This document shows positions 27,101 to 34,771 of a stretch of 64,000 bases of DNA, one piece after another (the stretch's first letter is position 1; each line of letters opens with the position of its first letter). The notes beneath the pieces were generated by a model. The model had not been told where the DNA came from, did not search any database, and worked only from the letters and a program-made list of their open reading frames with translations. The stretch lies in NCBI GenBank assembly GCA_016208315.1, contig JACQYF010000106.1, positions 1 to 64,000 of the forward strand. The letters are read 5' to 3'. This stretch comes from Chloroflexota bacterium. Lineage in GTDB: Bacteria > Chloroflexota > Anaerolineae > UBA4142. The position numbers and the translations under genes are program-made.

Positions 27101-27153
27101 TGTGGCAACAGTTAAAAAAACTGCGTGAATTAGGGAGGGCACAATATGATTGA
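24121..27153 (+). CDS. Xanthine dehydrogenase-type molybdenum subunit fused to a 2Fe-2S domain
   Basis: 1010 residues. Residues 1-160 carry two [2Fe-2S] clusters (GCENGECGACAVLLDG; LQCGYCTPAM and LCRCTGYLK). Residues about 210-1010 are the Mo-cofactor subunit: GGGFGGKQEV, PPAGAFRGYGVPQG, DLGTGSDTVLAQ, and catalytic Glu in KAVAEIPMDGVAP (the family usually reads GVGE). Oxidises purines or aldehydes with water. The linker (about 159-205) is encoded by a low-complexity inverted repeat. The gene at 32259 supplies an FAD subunit and a second 2Fe-2S domain. Overlaps the next gene by 8 bp. Confidence 0.92.
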   Translation: MQVNLTVNDEPKLLDITPNETLLHALRANGYFGVKHGCENGECGACAVLLDGKPVASCVMLAAQAEGKRITTIESLGQVAEQGWKRTEGLHPIQQAFVETGALQCGYCTPAMILAAKALLDQTLTPTENQVRDALSGVLCRCTGYLKPVQAVMLAVERMRMGVWEYGSDSGGILVSLPAPEPPNHPTTQPPTLPHPHTPILTTTPAMVIAPSVPDTRVVGKPEKKVDAVKLVQGKPAFTDDIELRGMLYAKVLWSPAAPARIKQIDVTQARALEGVHAVLTYKDIPRVVYSTAGQSDPIPGPLDMFSLDHKVRFVGDRVAFVAAESEEIAQRAVELIEVEYEELPTILDPRDAMKPDAPRIHDEPEYVNFAESDPSKNIGANIEIEIGNVEEGFKQADRIFEDEYIVPKVQQVSIEPHVVVTYWDEDDRLVVRTSTQVPFHARRILAPVLGLPPKRIRVIKPRIGGGFGGKQEVLVEDVAAHLTIATGRPVHFEYTREEEFIAARSRHPMRVRVKTGVKNDGTMVANEMYALSDTGAYGCHALTVTGNTGQKCMGLYNAPNIKFHAHVVYTNTPPAGAFRGYGVPQGFFPLEVHMEKIARALDLDPLEFRLKNAVKAGDELPTSKAWSEGREPHPEIIETCGLAECVEQGARAIGWNGNKGSEGNWHVVPGKPHLRRGQGVACVMQGTAIPYLDMGGASIKINDDGSFNLLVGATDLGTGSDTVLAQLAAELLGCPVDDILVYSSDTDFTPFDKGAYASSTTYISGGAVVKAAEQVAEQIRAVACRMLNEANVPNQPNMPNAPNITPQELVLRYQQVIAPDGRFVTLEQVALESLHHKDQRQIMAVASYVSPKSPPPFAAQYAQVLVDTETGQITVEKLVMAVDSGVIVNPATASGQIEGGMTQALGYAVCEEMLYDNKGNTEIRELGKYRIFAADEMPELQTIFVETFEPSHPFGLKAVAEIPMDGVAPAVANAVYDAVGVWMHEIPMTPERVWQQLKKLRELGRAQYD
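24597..24735. repeat. In-frame inverted low-complexity repeat in the Mo-enzyme linker
   Basis: Left arm of ATGGGAGTGTGGGAATA-type words (24600-24625) is mirrored by CACTCCCACACCCCCACACC-type words (24695-24722), with tandem AACCACCC copies between. Encodes a Pro/His/Thr-rich linker between the 2Fe-2S and Mo domains. The same AACCACCC word occurs at 20735-20757 in another gene. Confidence 0.8.
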
Positions 27154-27415
27154 TCAAAGGGTACTGCGTGAGATCGTAACCGAGGTTGAGAAACTGCCGG
27201 ACGATAAAGCCGTTGAAGTTCTGGACTTTGTGCGGTTCTTGAGATCGCGCCCTGAACAAATCTACAGCAACCGATCGTCAAAGCGAGTTTTTGATGAAGC
27301 AAAAGCAACTGAACTCTATGCGGAGGCGGCAAATGAAGATCGGCAGCTAGCAGAATCGGGAATATCCGATTACGCCTCCTCCCTCAATAGTGAGGACGCC
27401 GATGCAAAAGGGTGA
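27146..27415 (+). CDS. Antitoxin-like protein of a MazF module
   Basis: 89 residues. Begins LREIVTEVEKLPDDKAVEVLDFVRFL, the DUF2281-like N-terminus seen in many antitoxins, and ends in an acidic, presumably flexible tail. Overlaps the MazF gene by 14 bp, as expected of a type II pair. Its start lies within the last codons of the Mo-enzyme gene. Confidence 0.75.
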   Translation: MIDQRVLREIVTEVEKLPDDKAVEVLDFVRFLRSRPEQIYSNRSSKRVFDEAKATELYAEAANEDRQLAESGISDYASSLNSEDADAKG

Positions 27416-27737
27416 TGTTTATCTGGCTGACCTGAATCCAGTCGTTGGCTCCGAACAGGCGGGTACGCGGCCTGTGGTCATCATCCAGAATTCGGCGTTG
27501 AATCGGGTCACACGAACGGTTGTTATTGTTCCGTTCACAAGCAATCTCCGCCGGGCGGAACTTCCTACCGGGACTTTGATTCCCAAAGGTGAAGGTGGTT
27601 TGAGCCAAGACTCGGTAGCGCTGTGCCATCAGATTCGCGTGCTCGACAAATCGAGATTGACCGCGCGCCTTGGTAAACTTTCCAATGAGTGGATGACGAA
27701 GATTGATGAGACCCTTGCCTTTGTCCTCGACATGTAA
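27402..27737 (+). CDS. MazF/PemK-type endoribonuclease toxin
   Basis: 111 residues, full family length: MQKGDVYLADLNPVVGSEQAG at the start, TRPVVIIQNSALN, VVIVPFTSNLRRA, and SQDSVALCHQIRVLDKSRL with the catalytic Ser/Thr region. Cleaves RNA; neutralised by the overlapping upstream protein. ATG at 27402 was chosen because the MazF family begins MxxGDVY; a 4-codon extension exists. This is the only complete toxin among the toxin-antitoxin loci of this region. Confidence 0.9.
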   Translation: MQKGDVYLADLNPVVGSEQAGTRPVVIIQNSALNRVTRTVVIVPFTSNLRRAELPTGTLIPKGEGGLSQDSVALCHQIRVLDKSRLTARLGKLSNEWMTKIDETLAFVLDM

Positions 27738-27739
27738 CA

Positions 27740-27835
27740 GCGAACGCAGTGTACGACGCAGTCGGCGTGTGGATGAACGAAATTCCGATGACGCTGGAGC
27801 GGGTGTGGCAAAAACTGCACCGGAAGACAAAGTGA
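27740..27835 (+). pseudogene. 3' remnant of a second Mo-enzyme gene
   Basis: Thirty-one codons ([20 protein letters not shown] and on to a TGA) repeat the end of the xanthine-dehydrogenase-type gene (about 27034-27115) at roughly 85% by eye. The remnant begins right after the MazF stop, so the toxin-antitoxin pair is bracketed by two copies of the same gene tail. It has no start codon. Confidence 0.75.
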
Positions 27836-27842
27836 GAATGAC

Positions 27843-28151
27843 ATGGCACGCGCAAAAATTTCATTGCCAAAAGAAACGATAGCAGAGTTCTGCCGCCGCA
27901 ATCACGTTACGCGCTTGGCTCTCTTCGGCTCGGTGCTCCGCGATGATTTTCGACCTGACAGCGATGTGGATATTCTGGTCGAATTTGAACCAGGACATGT
28001 GCCCGGATTTTTTCGAATTGCACGGCTAGAACGCGAATTGACCGAGTTGTTGGGTGGCCGCAAAGCAGATTTGCGCACGCCGCAAGACTTGAGCCGCTAC
28101 TTTCGCAACACGGTACTTGCTACGGCCGAGGTGCAATATGAACGAAACTGA
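27843..28151 (+). CDS. MNT-type nucleotidyltransferase antitoxin
   Basis: 102 residues with the minimal nucleotidyltransferase core: [24 protein letters not shown] gives the GSx10DxD metal/nucleotide site. In HepT/MNT modules this protein inactivates the HEPN RNase by adenylylating it. The HepT partner directly downstream is truncated. ATG at 27843 follows GAGAATGAC. Confidence 0.85.
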   Translation: MARAKISLPKETIAEFCRRNHVTRLALFGSVLRDDFRPDSDVDILVEFEPGHVPGFFRIARLERELTELLGGRKADLRTPQDLSRYFRNTVLATAEVQYERN

Positions 28152-28251
28152 TTTCGACATCAACCGCGATATAGTGTGGAGCACCATCGCGGAAGACTTG
28201 CCTTCCCTGGTGACTGAATTGAAAGCAGTCCTGCCAAGCGAATCCGGATAG
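28138..28251 (+). pseudogene. Truncated HepT-like toxin
   Basis: Thirty-seven codons: a start (MNET) joined to the very end of a HepT/DUF86 protein (FDINRDIVWSTIAEDLPSLV). The catalytic Rx4-6HxY motif and most of the helical bundle are absent, so it cannot be an active RNase. Overlaps its MNT antitoxin gene by 14 bp, preserving the usual module arrangement. Confidence 0.7.
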
Positions 28252-28268
28252 CAGATGAGACAGGTTCC

Positions 28269-28649
28269 ATGAAAACGCCAAGTCATCAGAAACAACGGAA
28301 CGGGAAGACCACTCGTATCCCACGGCGGGAGATTAATGCCGTGGTGAAACGCATTGCCGAGAAATTCAATCCGGAGCGCATCATCCTGTTTGGCTCATAT
28401 GCCTACGGCAAGCCGCATCAGTACAGTGATGTGGATTTGCTCGTGGTGATGAAGACCACCGAACGCCCACGCGCCAAGCAATTGGAAATTGCGCGCGCCC
28501 TTTCGCCCCACCCTTTTGGAATGGATATTCTAGTTCGCACACCGCAGCAACTAGGGAAACGAATCGCACTGGGCGACTATTTCCTCCGCGAAATTGTGAC
28601 CAAGGGCAAAACCGTGTATGAACGACCAGCGATGCATCCTTTGAATTGA
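28269..28649 (+). CDS. Second MNT-type nucleotidyltransferase
   Basis: 126 residues. Core motif RIILFGSYAYGKPHQYSDVDLLVV (GSx10DxD type) with a third acidic strand at FGMDILVRT. Basic N-terminus. Normally paired with a HEPN-domain protein; only the tail of such a protein follows (28649-28792), overlapping at TGATG. Different subtype from the nucleotidyltransferase at 27843. Confidence 0.85.
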   Translation: MKTPSHQKQRNGKTTRIPRREINAVVKRIAEKFNPERIILFGSYAYGKPHQYSDVDLLVVMKTTERPRAKQLEIARALSPHPFGMDILVRTPQQLGKRIALGDYFLREIVTKGKTVYERPAMHPLN

Positions 28650-28792
28650 TGCACCCTGCTCTGGAAATACTGAACGTTTATGCGGTTGATATCCGGTATC
28701 CAGGCGAATTCGCGACGAAGGACGAAGCGCGCGATGCGGTCAAGGCGATGAAACAGGTGCGCGTGTTTGCGCGCGACAAATTGGGGCAATGA
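28649..28792 (+). pseudogene. C-terminal remnant of a HEPN-domain protein
   Basis: Forty-seven codons reading YAVDIRYPGEFATKDEARDA and then VKAMKQVRVFARDKLG. This is the last third of HEPN domains that accompany MNT proteins. The N-terminal helices with the conserved Arg/His are missing. A start MNDQ in another frame at 28618 may be the other end of the deleted gene. Overlaps the next gene by 4 bp. Confidence 0.65.
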
Positions 28793-30060
28793 ACAAAGCG
28801 TTCGATTCTCTGCGCGTCTCCTCGTCCCGCCTCCGCGCGGATTTTGATGCCCTCGCGCAATTCGGCGCAACGGGGGATGGCGGCGTGCATCGTCCGACGT
28901 TTAGTGAGGCGCATCTTGCCGCGCGGGCGTGGCTGCGCGAGCAGATCGAAAAGGCGGGATTGGAGTTGCGCGTGGACAGCGCGGGCAATCATTCGGCGTT
29001 TCTGAATTGCGCAATCAAATCTCCAATCTCTAATCCCCAATCGCTGACCTTGTTGCTCGGCTCGCATCTGGATTCGGTGCCGTACGGTGGGCGGTTTGAC
29101 GGCGCGCTCGGGGTGCTTGCCGCGCTGGAAGTAGTGCGCACCGTGAAAGAGGCGGGCGTACCGCTCACGATGAATCTGGAGGCGATTGATTTTACCGACG
29201 AGGAGGGGACGCTCGTCGGTTTTCTCGGCAGCGCGGCCGTGGCCGGACGTCTGACCGCAGAGCATTTGCGCCAACCACGCGGCGGACGCGCGGCGCTGGA
29301 CGCCGGAATGGCACGCGCGGGAGTAACCGAGCAAGGCATACTCAACGCAGCGCGGCCGGCCCGCTCAATCGCCGGCTATCTCGAGCTGCACATCGAGCAA
29401 GGCAAGCGGCTGGAAACCGCGCGAACGAACATCGGGATCGTTAGCGCCATTGTTGGTATTGCCTCGTACCGGCTCACGTTCGTCGGGCGCGCGGACCACG
29501 CGGGCACGACGTCCATGCACGACCGGCGGGACGCGGCGCAGGGCGCGAGCGCGTTCGTAGTGGCGATTAGAGAATTGGTGATTAGAGATTTTCCGCAATG
29601 TGTGGCGAATGTCGGCAATATCACTGTTGCGCCGGGTGCGTTCAACATCGTACCGGCGAGCGTCGTCGTCTCGCTCGAATTCCGGGCGCCGACCGCGGAC
29701 GAGTTTAGCCGACTGGAAACCGCGCTCCTTGAGCGCGCCAAGATCGAAGCGGAACGTTTTGGGCTGGGTTTGAAAGTTGATTTTCTGGGCAAGCACGATC
29801 CGACGCCGATGAGTTTTACAGCGGAGAACGCATTCATCGCCGCGTGCGACGCGCTGAGATTATCGCATATGCCGCTCGTTTCGGGCGCGGGGCACGATGG
29901 ACAGATGCTCGTCGGCATGTGCGCGGTCGGCATGATTTTCGTCCCATCGGTGGGCGGCGCAAGTCATTCGCCGCGGGAATTCACGGAATGGCAGGACTGC
30001 GTGAACGGCGCTAACGTGTTGTTGCAGGCGGCGCTACAGTTGGCAAGCCATGCAACTTGA
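28789..30060 (+). CDS. M20-family amidohydrolase (N-carbamoyl-amino-acid/allantoate type)
   Basis: 423 residues. Metal ligands in LGSHLDSVPYGGRFDGALG, IDFTDEEGTLVGF and ELHIEQGKRLE; lid domain FVGRADHAGTTSMHDRRDA; last ligand in VGGASHSPREFTEW. Hydrolyses allantoate- or N-carbamoyl-amino-acid-like substrates in the cytoplasm. Lying between two xanthine-dehydrogenase-type genes and XdhC, it suggests a purine or ureide breakdown route. Repeats of the word AATCTCCAATCTCTAATC are read in frame at 29020-29046 and a similar word at 29566-29590. Starts at ATGA overlapping the HEPN remnant. Confidence 0.9.
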   Translation: MNKAFDSLRVSSSRLRADFDALAQFGATGDGGVHRPTFSEAHLAARAWLREQIEKAGLELRVDSAGNHSAFLNCAIKSPISNPQSLTLLLGSHLDSVPYGGRFDGALGVLAALEVVRTVKEAGVPLTMNLEAIDFTDEEGTLVGFLGSAAVAGRLTAEHLRQPRGGRAALDAGMARAGVTEQGILNAARPARSIAGYLELHIEQGKRLETARTNIGIVSAIVGIASYRLTFVGRADHAGTTSMHDRRDAAQGASAFVVAIRELVIRDFPQCVANVGNITVAPGAFNIVPASVVVSLEFRAPTADEFSRLETALLERAKIEAERFGLGLKVDFLGKHDPTPMSFTAENAFIAACDALRLSHMPLVSGAGHDGQMLVGMCAVGMIFVPSVGGASHSPREFTEWQDCVNGANVLLQAALQLASHAT

Positions 30061-30146
30061 CAGCTTACGAACGCGGGAAAAATCAGAGAGAGTAGAATTC
30101 GCAGGAGATTTCGTTGCGGAGTAATTCGAAATGCTTGGTGAGGTAT

Positions 30147-30455
30147 TCAGGCATCTTTGTAGATCTCTTTTAGGCGCTCTTCCCATCCTGCGCGGTTCTT
30201 GTTGACCCATTCGACGGCATCGCCAATATCATCACGATCCGCCCACATGCCAAACGATTCACGGACGCGTTGCTTGATCAGTTCATCGTTGGCCAGGCTC
30301 TTGCGATCTCGTCGGCGCGTCGGTGCCTTCCGCTTGGGGACTGCAGGCGGCGGGATCTTGAGACGCACTTTCTGATGCTTTTTCAGTTTGACTTTTTCGA
30401 GCGGCGTCAATACGCCGTTCTCATAGATCGCCGTGACCGTCTGGGGCATGACCAT
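30147..30455 (-). CDS. DUF104-type antitoxin-like protein
   Basis: 102 residues. The N-terminal TAIYENGVLTPLEKVKLKKH matches the DUF104 (AF2212-like, VapB-type) antitoxin domain, followed by a basic stretch and a C-terminal helical part (SFGMWADRDDIGDAVEWV). ATG at 30455 has GAGAGGTG upstream; a longer frame to 30485 is possible. No VapC toxin follows. Divergent from the CorA-like gene. Confidence 0.7.
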   Translation of the reverse strand: MVMPQTVTAIYENGVLTPLEKVKLKKHQKVRLKIPPPAVPKRKAPTRRRDRKSLANDELIKQRVRESFGMWADRDDIGDAVEWVNKNRAGWEERLKEIYKDA

Positions 30456-30505
30456 GCTGCACCTCTCACAAATATTGTAAATCATTGATCGGGCTTTGTC
30501 AAAAC

Positions 30506-31456
30506 ATGTCCATCACCCAAATCCATCTTGAGAAAAAAACGACTACGCCCGTGCCGCGCGACGCGCCGCGCCCGGCTGCTGCCGGCCCTGCCCTTTGGCT
30601 CAACGTGAGCGCGCCGACCGAGGACGATTTGGCGTGGCTGGAACAGACCTACCAGTTCCATCCGCTGACCATCGAAGACTGTCGCAATTTCAACCAGCGA
30701 GCCAAGGTCGAGCATTACGACGGCTACCTGTTCCTTTCGTTGACGACGACCGCCCGCGATAACGGCGAACTGCACGCGCAGGAAATGGAATGCTTTCTCG
30801 GGCCCGATTATCTCATCACCGTGCATCGCGAGTCGCTCGCCGCGCTCGATGCCGTCCGTGAACGCTATGGCCCGGACAAAACCGGATTGAGCATGCGCCC
30901 GGACTTTATCCTCTACCTCATTGCCGATCACATGGTAGACGCCTACTTTCCCTTGCTCGACGAGGTGGAGGACGAAATTGACGCCCTCGAAGACCAGATT
31001 CTCGAACGCGCGACGGAGGCAACGCTGCACCGAATTTTCAAGTTGAAGCAGCAACTCGTTTTCTTGCGCAAGACTACGGCGCCAATGCGCGATCTGATGA
31101 ACACTTTGGCCGGAACGCGCTACGGGCTGATTGACGACCGAACCGCGCTCTACTTTCGCGATGTCTACGACCATCTGAACCGCATCTACGATCTGGTCGA
31201 AACCTCGCGCGACCTGCTCGGCAACGCGCTCGACGCTTATCTCTCGACGGTCTCGAACCGGCTGAACGAAGTAGTGAAACGACTCACCATTTTTACGGCG
31301 ATCTTTATGCCGATTTCATTCCTCGTCGGTTTGGGCGGGATCAATTTCCAACAAATGCCGTTCGATAGTTCGCTGGCATTTACGATTCTCATGGCGCTCC
31401 TCGTCATCACCCCAATTGGCACTCTTGCGTGGTTCTGGCATAATAAATGGCTTTGA
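30506..31456 (+). CDS. CorA-family divalent cation transporter, GIN variant
   Basis: 316 residues. N-terminal alpha/beta domain (PLTIEDCRNFNQRAKVEHYD), long stalk helix, and two C-terminal membrane helices. The signature before the loop reads LGGINFQQMP where Mg2+ channels have YGMN; the Met is replaced, as in ZntB-like proteins, so metal specificity may differ. Start at ATG 30506 (MSITQIHL) matches the family N-terminus better than the ATG at 30485. Overlaps the first frame of xdhC-like gene only in its last bases. Confidence 0.88.
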   Translation: MSITQIHLEKKTTTPVPRDAPRPAAAGPALWLNVSAPTEDDLAWLEQTYQFHPLTIEDCRNFNQRAKVEHYDGYLFLSLTTTARDNGELHAQEMECFLGPDYLITVHRESLAALDAVRERYGPDKTGLSMRPDFILYLIADHMVDAYFPLLDEVEDEIDALEDQILERATEATLHRIFKLKQQLVFLRKTTAPMRDLMNTLAGTRYGLIDDRTALYFRDVYDHLNRIYDLVETSRDLLGNALDAYLSTVSNRLNEVVKRLTIFTAIFMPISFLVGLGGINFQQMPFDSSLAFTILMALLVITPIGTLAWFWHNKWL

Positions 31457-31464
31457 AAGGTGTA

Positions 31465-32241
31465 ATGCGAATGGATGCTGTTTCTCAGGCACTGGTTCAG
31501 GCGCTCGAAAAAAATACTCCCGCCGCGCTGGCGACTGTCGTCAAGACGCGCGGCGCCAGCCCCCGCAACGCGGGCGCGAAAATGCTCGTCTATCCGAACG
31601 GCGCGATCGTCGGTTCGGTGGGCGGCGGCGAAATGGAAATGCGCGTGATTGCCGCGGCGCAGGACGCGCTGCGCGATGGCGAGCCGCGCTATCTCGATAT
31701 GAATCTCTCGAACGAAGACCGCGGCGACCCACTCATCTGCGGCGGCGAGATGGAAATCTTTGTCGAGCCGCTGCTCGTCGCGCCGACGATGGTGTTGGTG
31801 GGCGCGGGGCACGTCGGCACGGCGGTCGCGCAATTGGCGAAATTCCTCGGCTTTCGTGTGGTCGTGTTGGACGATCGGCCCGAATTTGTCACCGCGGAAA
31901 ACTTTCCGCACGCCGACGAGCGCCTCGCGGGCGACATCGTGGCCGAGATTGGCAAGTTAGAGATTACGCCGCAGACGTATGTTGTGTTCGTGACGCGCGC
32001 ACATACACTCGACGCCGCGCTCCTTGGCCCGATCGTCGGCAAGAACGCCGCGTACATTGGGATGCTGGGCAGCGAACGGCGCGTGCTGACGGTCAAGAAG
32101 ATCCTAAAAGAGAAGGGCGTGAGCCAAGCCGCGCTCGACCGTGTGCATGCGCCGATCGGAATCGAGATACACGCCGAGACGCCGCAGGAGATTGCGGTCA
32201 GCATCATGGCGGAGGTTATTCAAGTAAATCGTAAAGCGTAA
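31465..32241 (+). CDS. XdhC-family molybdenum enzyme maturation protein
   Basis: 258 residues. N-terminal XdhC domain (LATVVKTRGASPRNAGAKM, GSVGGGEME) and C-terminal Rossmann domain (MVLVGAGHVGTAVAQLAKFLG; YIGMLGSERRV). XdhC proteins bind and sulfurate the Mo cofactor before insertion into xanthine-dehydrogenase-type enzymes, which fits the neighbours at 24121 and 32259. ATG 31465 has GAAAGG upstream; ATGs at 31447 and 31471 are alternatives. Confidence 0.92.
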   Translation: MRMDAVSQALVQALEKNTPAALATVVKTRGASPRNAGAKMLVYPNGAIVGSVGGGEMEMRVIAAAQDALRDGEPRYLDMNLSNEDRGDPLICGGEMEIFVEPLLVAPTMVLVGAGHVGTAVAQLAKFLGFRVVVLDDRPEFVTAENFPHADERLAGDIVAEIGKLEITPQTYVVFVTRAHTLDAALLGPIVGKNAAYIGMLGSERRVLTVKKILKEKGVSQAALDRVHAPIGIEIHAETPQEIAVSIMAEVIQVNRKA

Positions 32242-32258
32242 AACGTAACGAGGGATTC

Positions 32259-33662
32259 ATGTGGCAGGAGTATTTTCAATCGGCGTCCGTTGATGAGGCG
32301 CTTGAGTTGCTCGCGCAGTACGGCAAGGACGCTCGGATCATCAACGGCGGGACGGATTTGCTGATCGAGATCGAGCGTAAAATCCGCACGCCTCAAGTGG
32401 TGATTGACGTTAGCCGCGTTCCGGGCTTGGACGAGATTCGACTTGAGGATGGCACGTTTCATCTTGGCGCGAGCGTCACGCACAACCAAGTCGTCGGCAA
32501 CAAACTATTGGTCGAACGCGCGTACCCGTTGGCGCGCGCGTGCTGGGAGGTGGGCGCGCCGCAGATTCGCAACCGCGGCACCGTAGCCGGCAACCTCATC
32601 ACTGCTTCGCCCGCGAACGACACCATCACGCCGCTGTGGGCAATGGGCGCGTGGGTCACGCTCAAGAGCGCGGCGCGCGGCACGCGCCAAATCCCGTTGG
32701 ACGAGTTCATGCATGGCGTACGTCGCACCGCGCTCGAACCGGACGAAATGCTCACCGAAATTTCGTTTCCCGCCCTCAAGCCCAACGAACGCGGCACATT
32801 CGTCAAGCTTGGACTCCGCCGCGCCCAAGCGATTTCGGTCGTCAACGTTGCTGTCGTGCTGGAGATTCAAGGCGGCAAAGTTGAAAGCCCGTGGATAACT
32901 CTGGGTTCGGTTGCGCCGACGATCGTTGCGGCAAGTGAAGCGCAAGAATTCCTCAGTGGCAAAACGCTCGACGACGCGATGATCGAACAAACCGCGCGTC
33001 TGGCGATGAACGCCGCGCGCCCGATTGACGACATCCGCGGCACGGCCGAGTATCGCCGCGAGATGGTGCGCGTCCTCATCGCGCGTGGCTTGCGCCAATT
33101 GCGGGACGGCTCCGAGCGCGAGGATTTTCCCGCCAATCCCGTGATGCTTTGGGGACAGACAAATGGACGGTTTCCAACTTCCAATGTCCAACTTCCAACT
33201 GCCAACTCGATCGAAACCACCGTAAACGGCAAATCGCATACCGTGAAAGGCGCCCACGACAAAACCCTGCTCCGTATGCTGCGCGAGGATATTGGCCTGA
33301 ATGGGACGAAGGAAGGGTGCGCGGAGGGCGAGTGCGGCGCGTGTACGGTGTTTCTCGACGGCATCGCCGTGATGAGTTGCCTGGTTCCCGCGGCACGCGC
33401 TCACCGCGCCGGAATCGTCACGATTGAGGGTCTGAAACGGGATGGACGCTTGCATCCCGTGCAGCGCGCGTTCGTCGAGACCGGCGCGGTGCAGTGCGGC
33501 TATTGCACGCCGGGCTTTATCATGAGCGGCGCAAACCTGCTCGAAGAAAAATCCAATTCTGCGCGCGGTGAGATTCAACAAGCCCTGACGGGAAACCTTT
33601 GCCGCTGTACGGGGTACTACAAGATCGTCGAGGCCATTGAGAAAGCAGCAACTATGGATTGA
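32259..33662 (+). CDS. FAD-binding subunit fused to a 2Fe-2S subunit (CoxM-CoxS type)
   Basis: 467 residues. Residues 1-290 are the FAD subunit: INGGTDLLIEIERK and QIRNRGTVAGNLITASPAND. Residues about 320-467 are a complete two-cluster ferredoxin domain (CAEGECGACTVFLDG, QCGYCTPGFIMSG, CRCTGYYK). The linker (304-316) is encoded by a TTCCAACTTCCAA word repeat. Passes electrons from the Mo site to FAD and on to an acceptor. The Mo subunit at 24121 has its own 2Fe-2S domain, so one of the two would be redundant in a single complex. Confidence 0.92.
   Translation: MWQEYFQSASVDEALELLAQYGKDARIINGGTDLLIEIERKIRTPQVVIDVSRVPGLDEIRLEDGTFHLGASVTHNQVVGNKLLVERAYPLARACWEVGAPQIRNRGTVAGNLITASPANDTITPLWAMGAWVTLKSAARGTRQIPLDEFMHGVRRTALEPDEMLTEISFPALKPNERGTFVKLGLRRAQAISVVNVAVVLEIQGGKVESPWITLGSVAPTIVAASEAQEFLSGKTLDDAMIEQTARLAMNAARPIDDIRGTAEYRREMVRVLIARGLRQLRDGSEREDFPANPVMLWGQTNGRFPTSNVQLPTANSIETTVNGKSHTVKGAHDKTLLRMLREDIGLNGTKEGCAEGECGACTVFLDGIAVMSCLVPAARAHRAGIVTIEGLKRDGRLHPVQRAFVETGAVQCGYCTPGFIMSGANLLEEKSNSARGEIQQALTGNLCRCTGYYKIVEAIEKAATMD
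33170..33207. repeat. In-frame word repeat in FAD/2Fe-2S linker
   Basis: Three degenerate copies of CCAACTTCCAA(T/C) read as PTSNVQLPTAN. The same word in the other orientation (TTGGAAGTTGGAAATTGG) fills the nuoK-nuoJ gap at 48213-48257 and part of copA. Confidence 0.7.
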
Positions 33663-33723
33663 TTTTTGTTTTCTTCGTGCGTATAATGCGAGCAGTTCGC
33701 TCATCTCACGTGGAGGCAATCAA

Positions 33724-34185
33724 ATGCAAACATACCTCAAGGGCTATTTGCTGCGCGCAGGAATCCTCGCCGGCATTGTCGGAGCAATTGTTTTACTTCT
33801 CTCGCTCATTCCTTTGGTCGGTTTTTGCTTCGCGCTGATCGCATGGATCGTGTACGTCGGCGCGGGGGTGCTCGCCGCGATGTGGGGGAAAGGCGCGGGC
33901 GCGCTGATAACGCCCCAACAAGGCGCAATAGACGGCGCGATTGCGGGCGCGATTGCCGGCGTGATCGCGAACGGCGTCAAGTTTCTAGGCGACATGGCTC
34001 TCGGCGTCGTATTTAACGTGGCCTTGAGCGGCGACACCAGCGCGTTCGTGACGAGTCTCATCAGCATGGTCGTGTTTGGGATCATCGGCGTGATCGTCGG
34101 AATAATCGTCGCGGCCATTCTCGGCGCGATTGGCGGATTGGTCTACAACGCGCTCCAACAGCAGCAACAAAAGCCGGTAGTTTGA
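33724..34185 (+). CDS. Small Gly/Ala-rich membrane protein
   Basis: 153 residues. Hydrophobic segments at about 12-30, 35-52, 66-90 and 118-145, the last rich in Gly/Ile (GIIGVIVGIIVAAILGAIGG); ends QQQQQKPVV. Start ATG 33724 with GTGGAGG upstream. No family recognised; glycine-zipper-like helices suggest membrane packing. First of four consecutive small membrane-protein genes. Confidence 0.7.
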   Translation: MQTYLKGYLLRAGILAGIVGAIVLLLSLIPLVGFCFALIAWIVYVGAGVLAAMWGKGAGALITPQQGAIDGAIAGAIAGVIANGVKFLGDMALGVVFNVALSGDTSAFVTSLISMVVFGIIGVIVGIIVAAILGAIGGLVYNALQQQQQKPVV

Positions 34186-34251
34186 TCCAGCAGTCTGGTC
34201 GCGAGGCACGCTTCGCGACGAGCATCTATTTCGGTTGTCGAGGATGACACC

Positions 34252-34713
34252 GTGCTCAAATCGAACATCGTCGCCGCCGCGATCGTCGGCCTGATTCTCG
34301 GCGTCCTCGCCGAGATTTTCTTCGCGTTTGTGTACCGCGTTCCGGTACTCGGCTGTCTCTTTACCCCCGTTGCCTTCCTCTTTGGATTCGGATTACCCGT
34401 GCTGATCGGCGCGCTCGCCGCGTCGTTCGGCTCGGCCCGCGGCTGGCTGTCAACGCCCTCTGAGGTGCTAGACGGGGCCCTCGCGGCCGCGCTTGCCGAA
34501 TTGGTCAGCCGGCTGTTTGGCTTTTGCGCGAGTCTCCTCGCCACCCGTGCGTTCTTCTTCGGACCCCGCTTTTTACTTCCGAGCGTCGAGCCGGCGTCGC
34601 GCGCGTTGTTCACCGGCGTGTGGGAACTCGGCTGGCTCGTCCTCTCGCTGCTCGTCGCCGCGCTGCTGGGCGCGCTTGGCGCTTTCCTGTACAACGTGCG
34701 GAGCCGGCGATGA
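34252..34713 (+). CDS. Small membrane protein, unknown
   Basis: 153 residues from a GTG start with GAGGATG upstream. Hydrophobic segments at about 5-30, 33-57, 75-95 and 122-146. Second of the four small membrane-protein genes; C-terminal AALLGALGAFLYN resembles the end of the preceding protein (ILGAIGGLVYN), so the two may be distant duplicates. Function unknown. Confidence 0.65.
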   Translation: MLKSNIVAAAIVGLILGVLAEIFFAFVYRVPVLGCLFTPVAFLFGFGLPVLIGALAASFGSARGWLSTPSEVLDGALAAALAELVSRLFGFCASLLATRAFFFGPRFLLPSVEPASRALFTGVWELGWLVLSLLVAALLGALGAFLYNVRSRR

Positions 34714-34771
34714 TCCGCGCCATGGCGCGCGTCCTTCGGCATCCGTCCGTTAATACATAGGGGAGGTTCAA

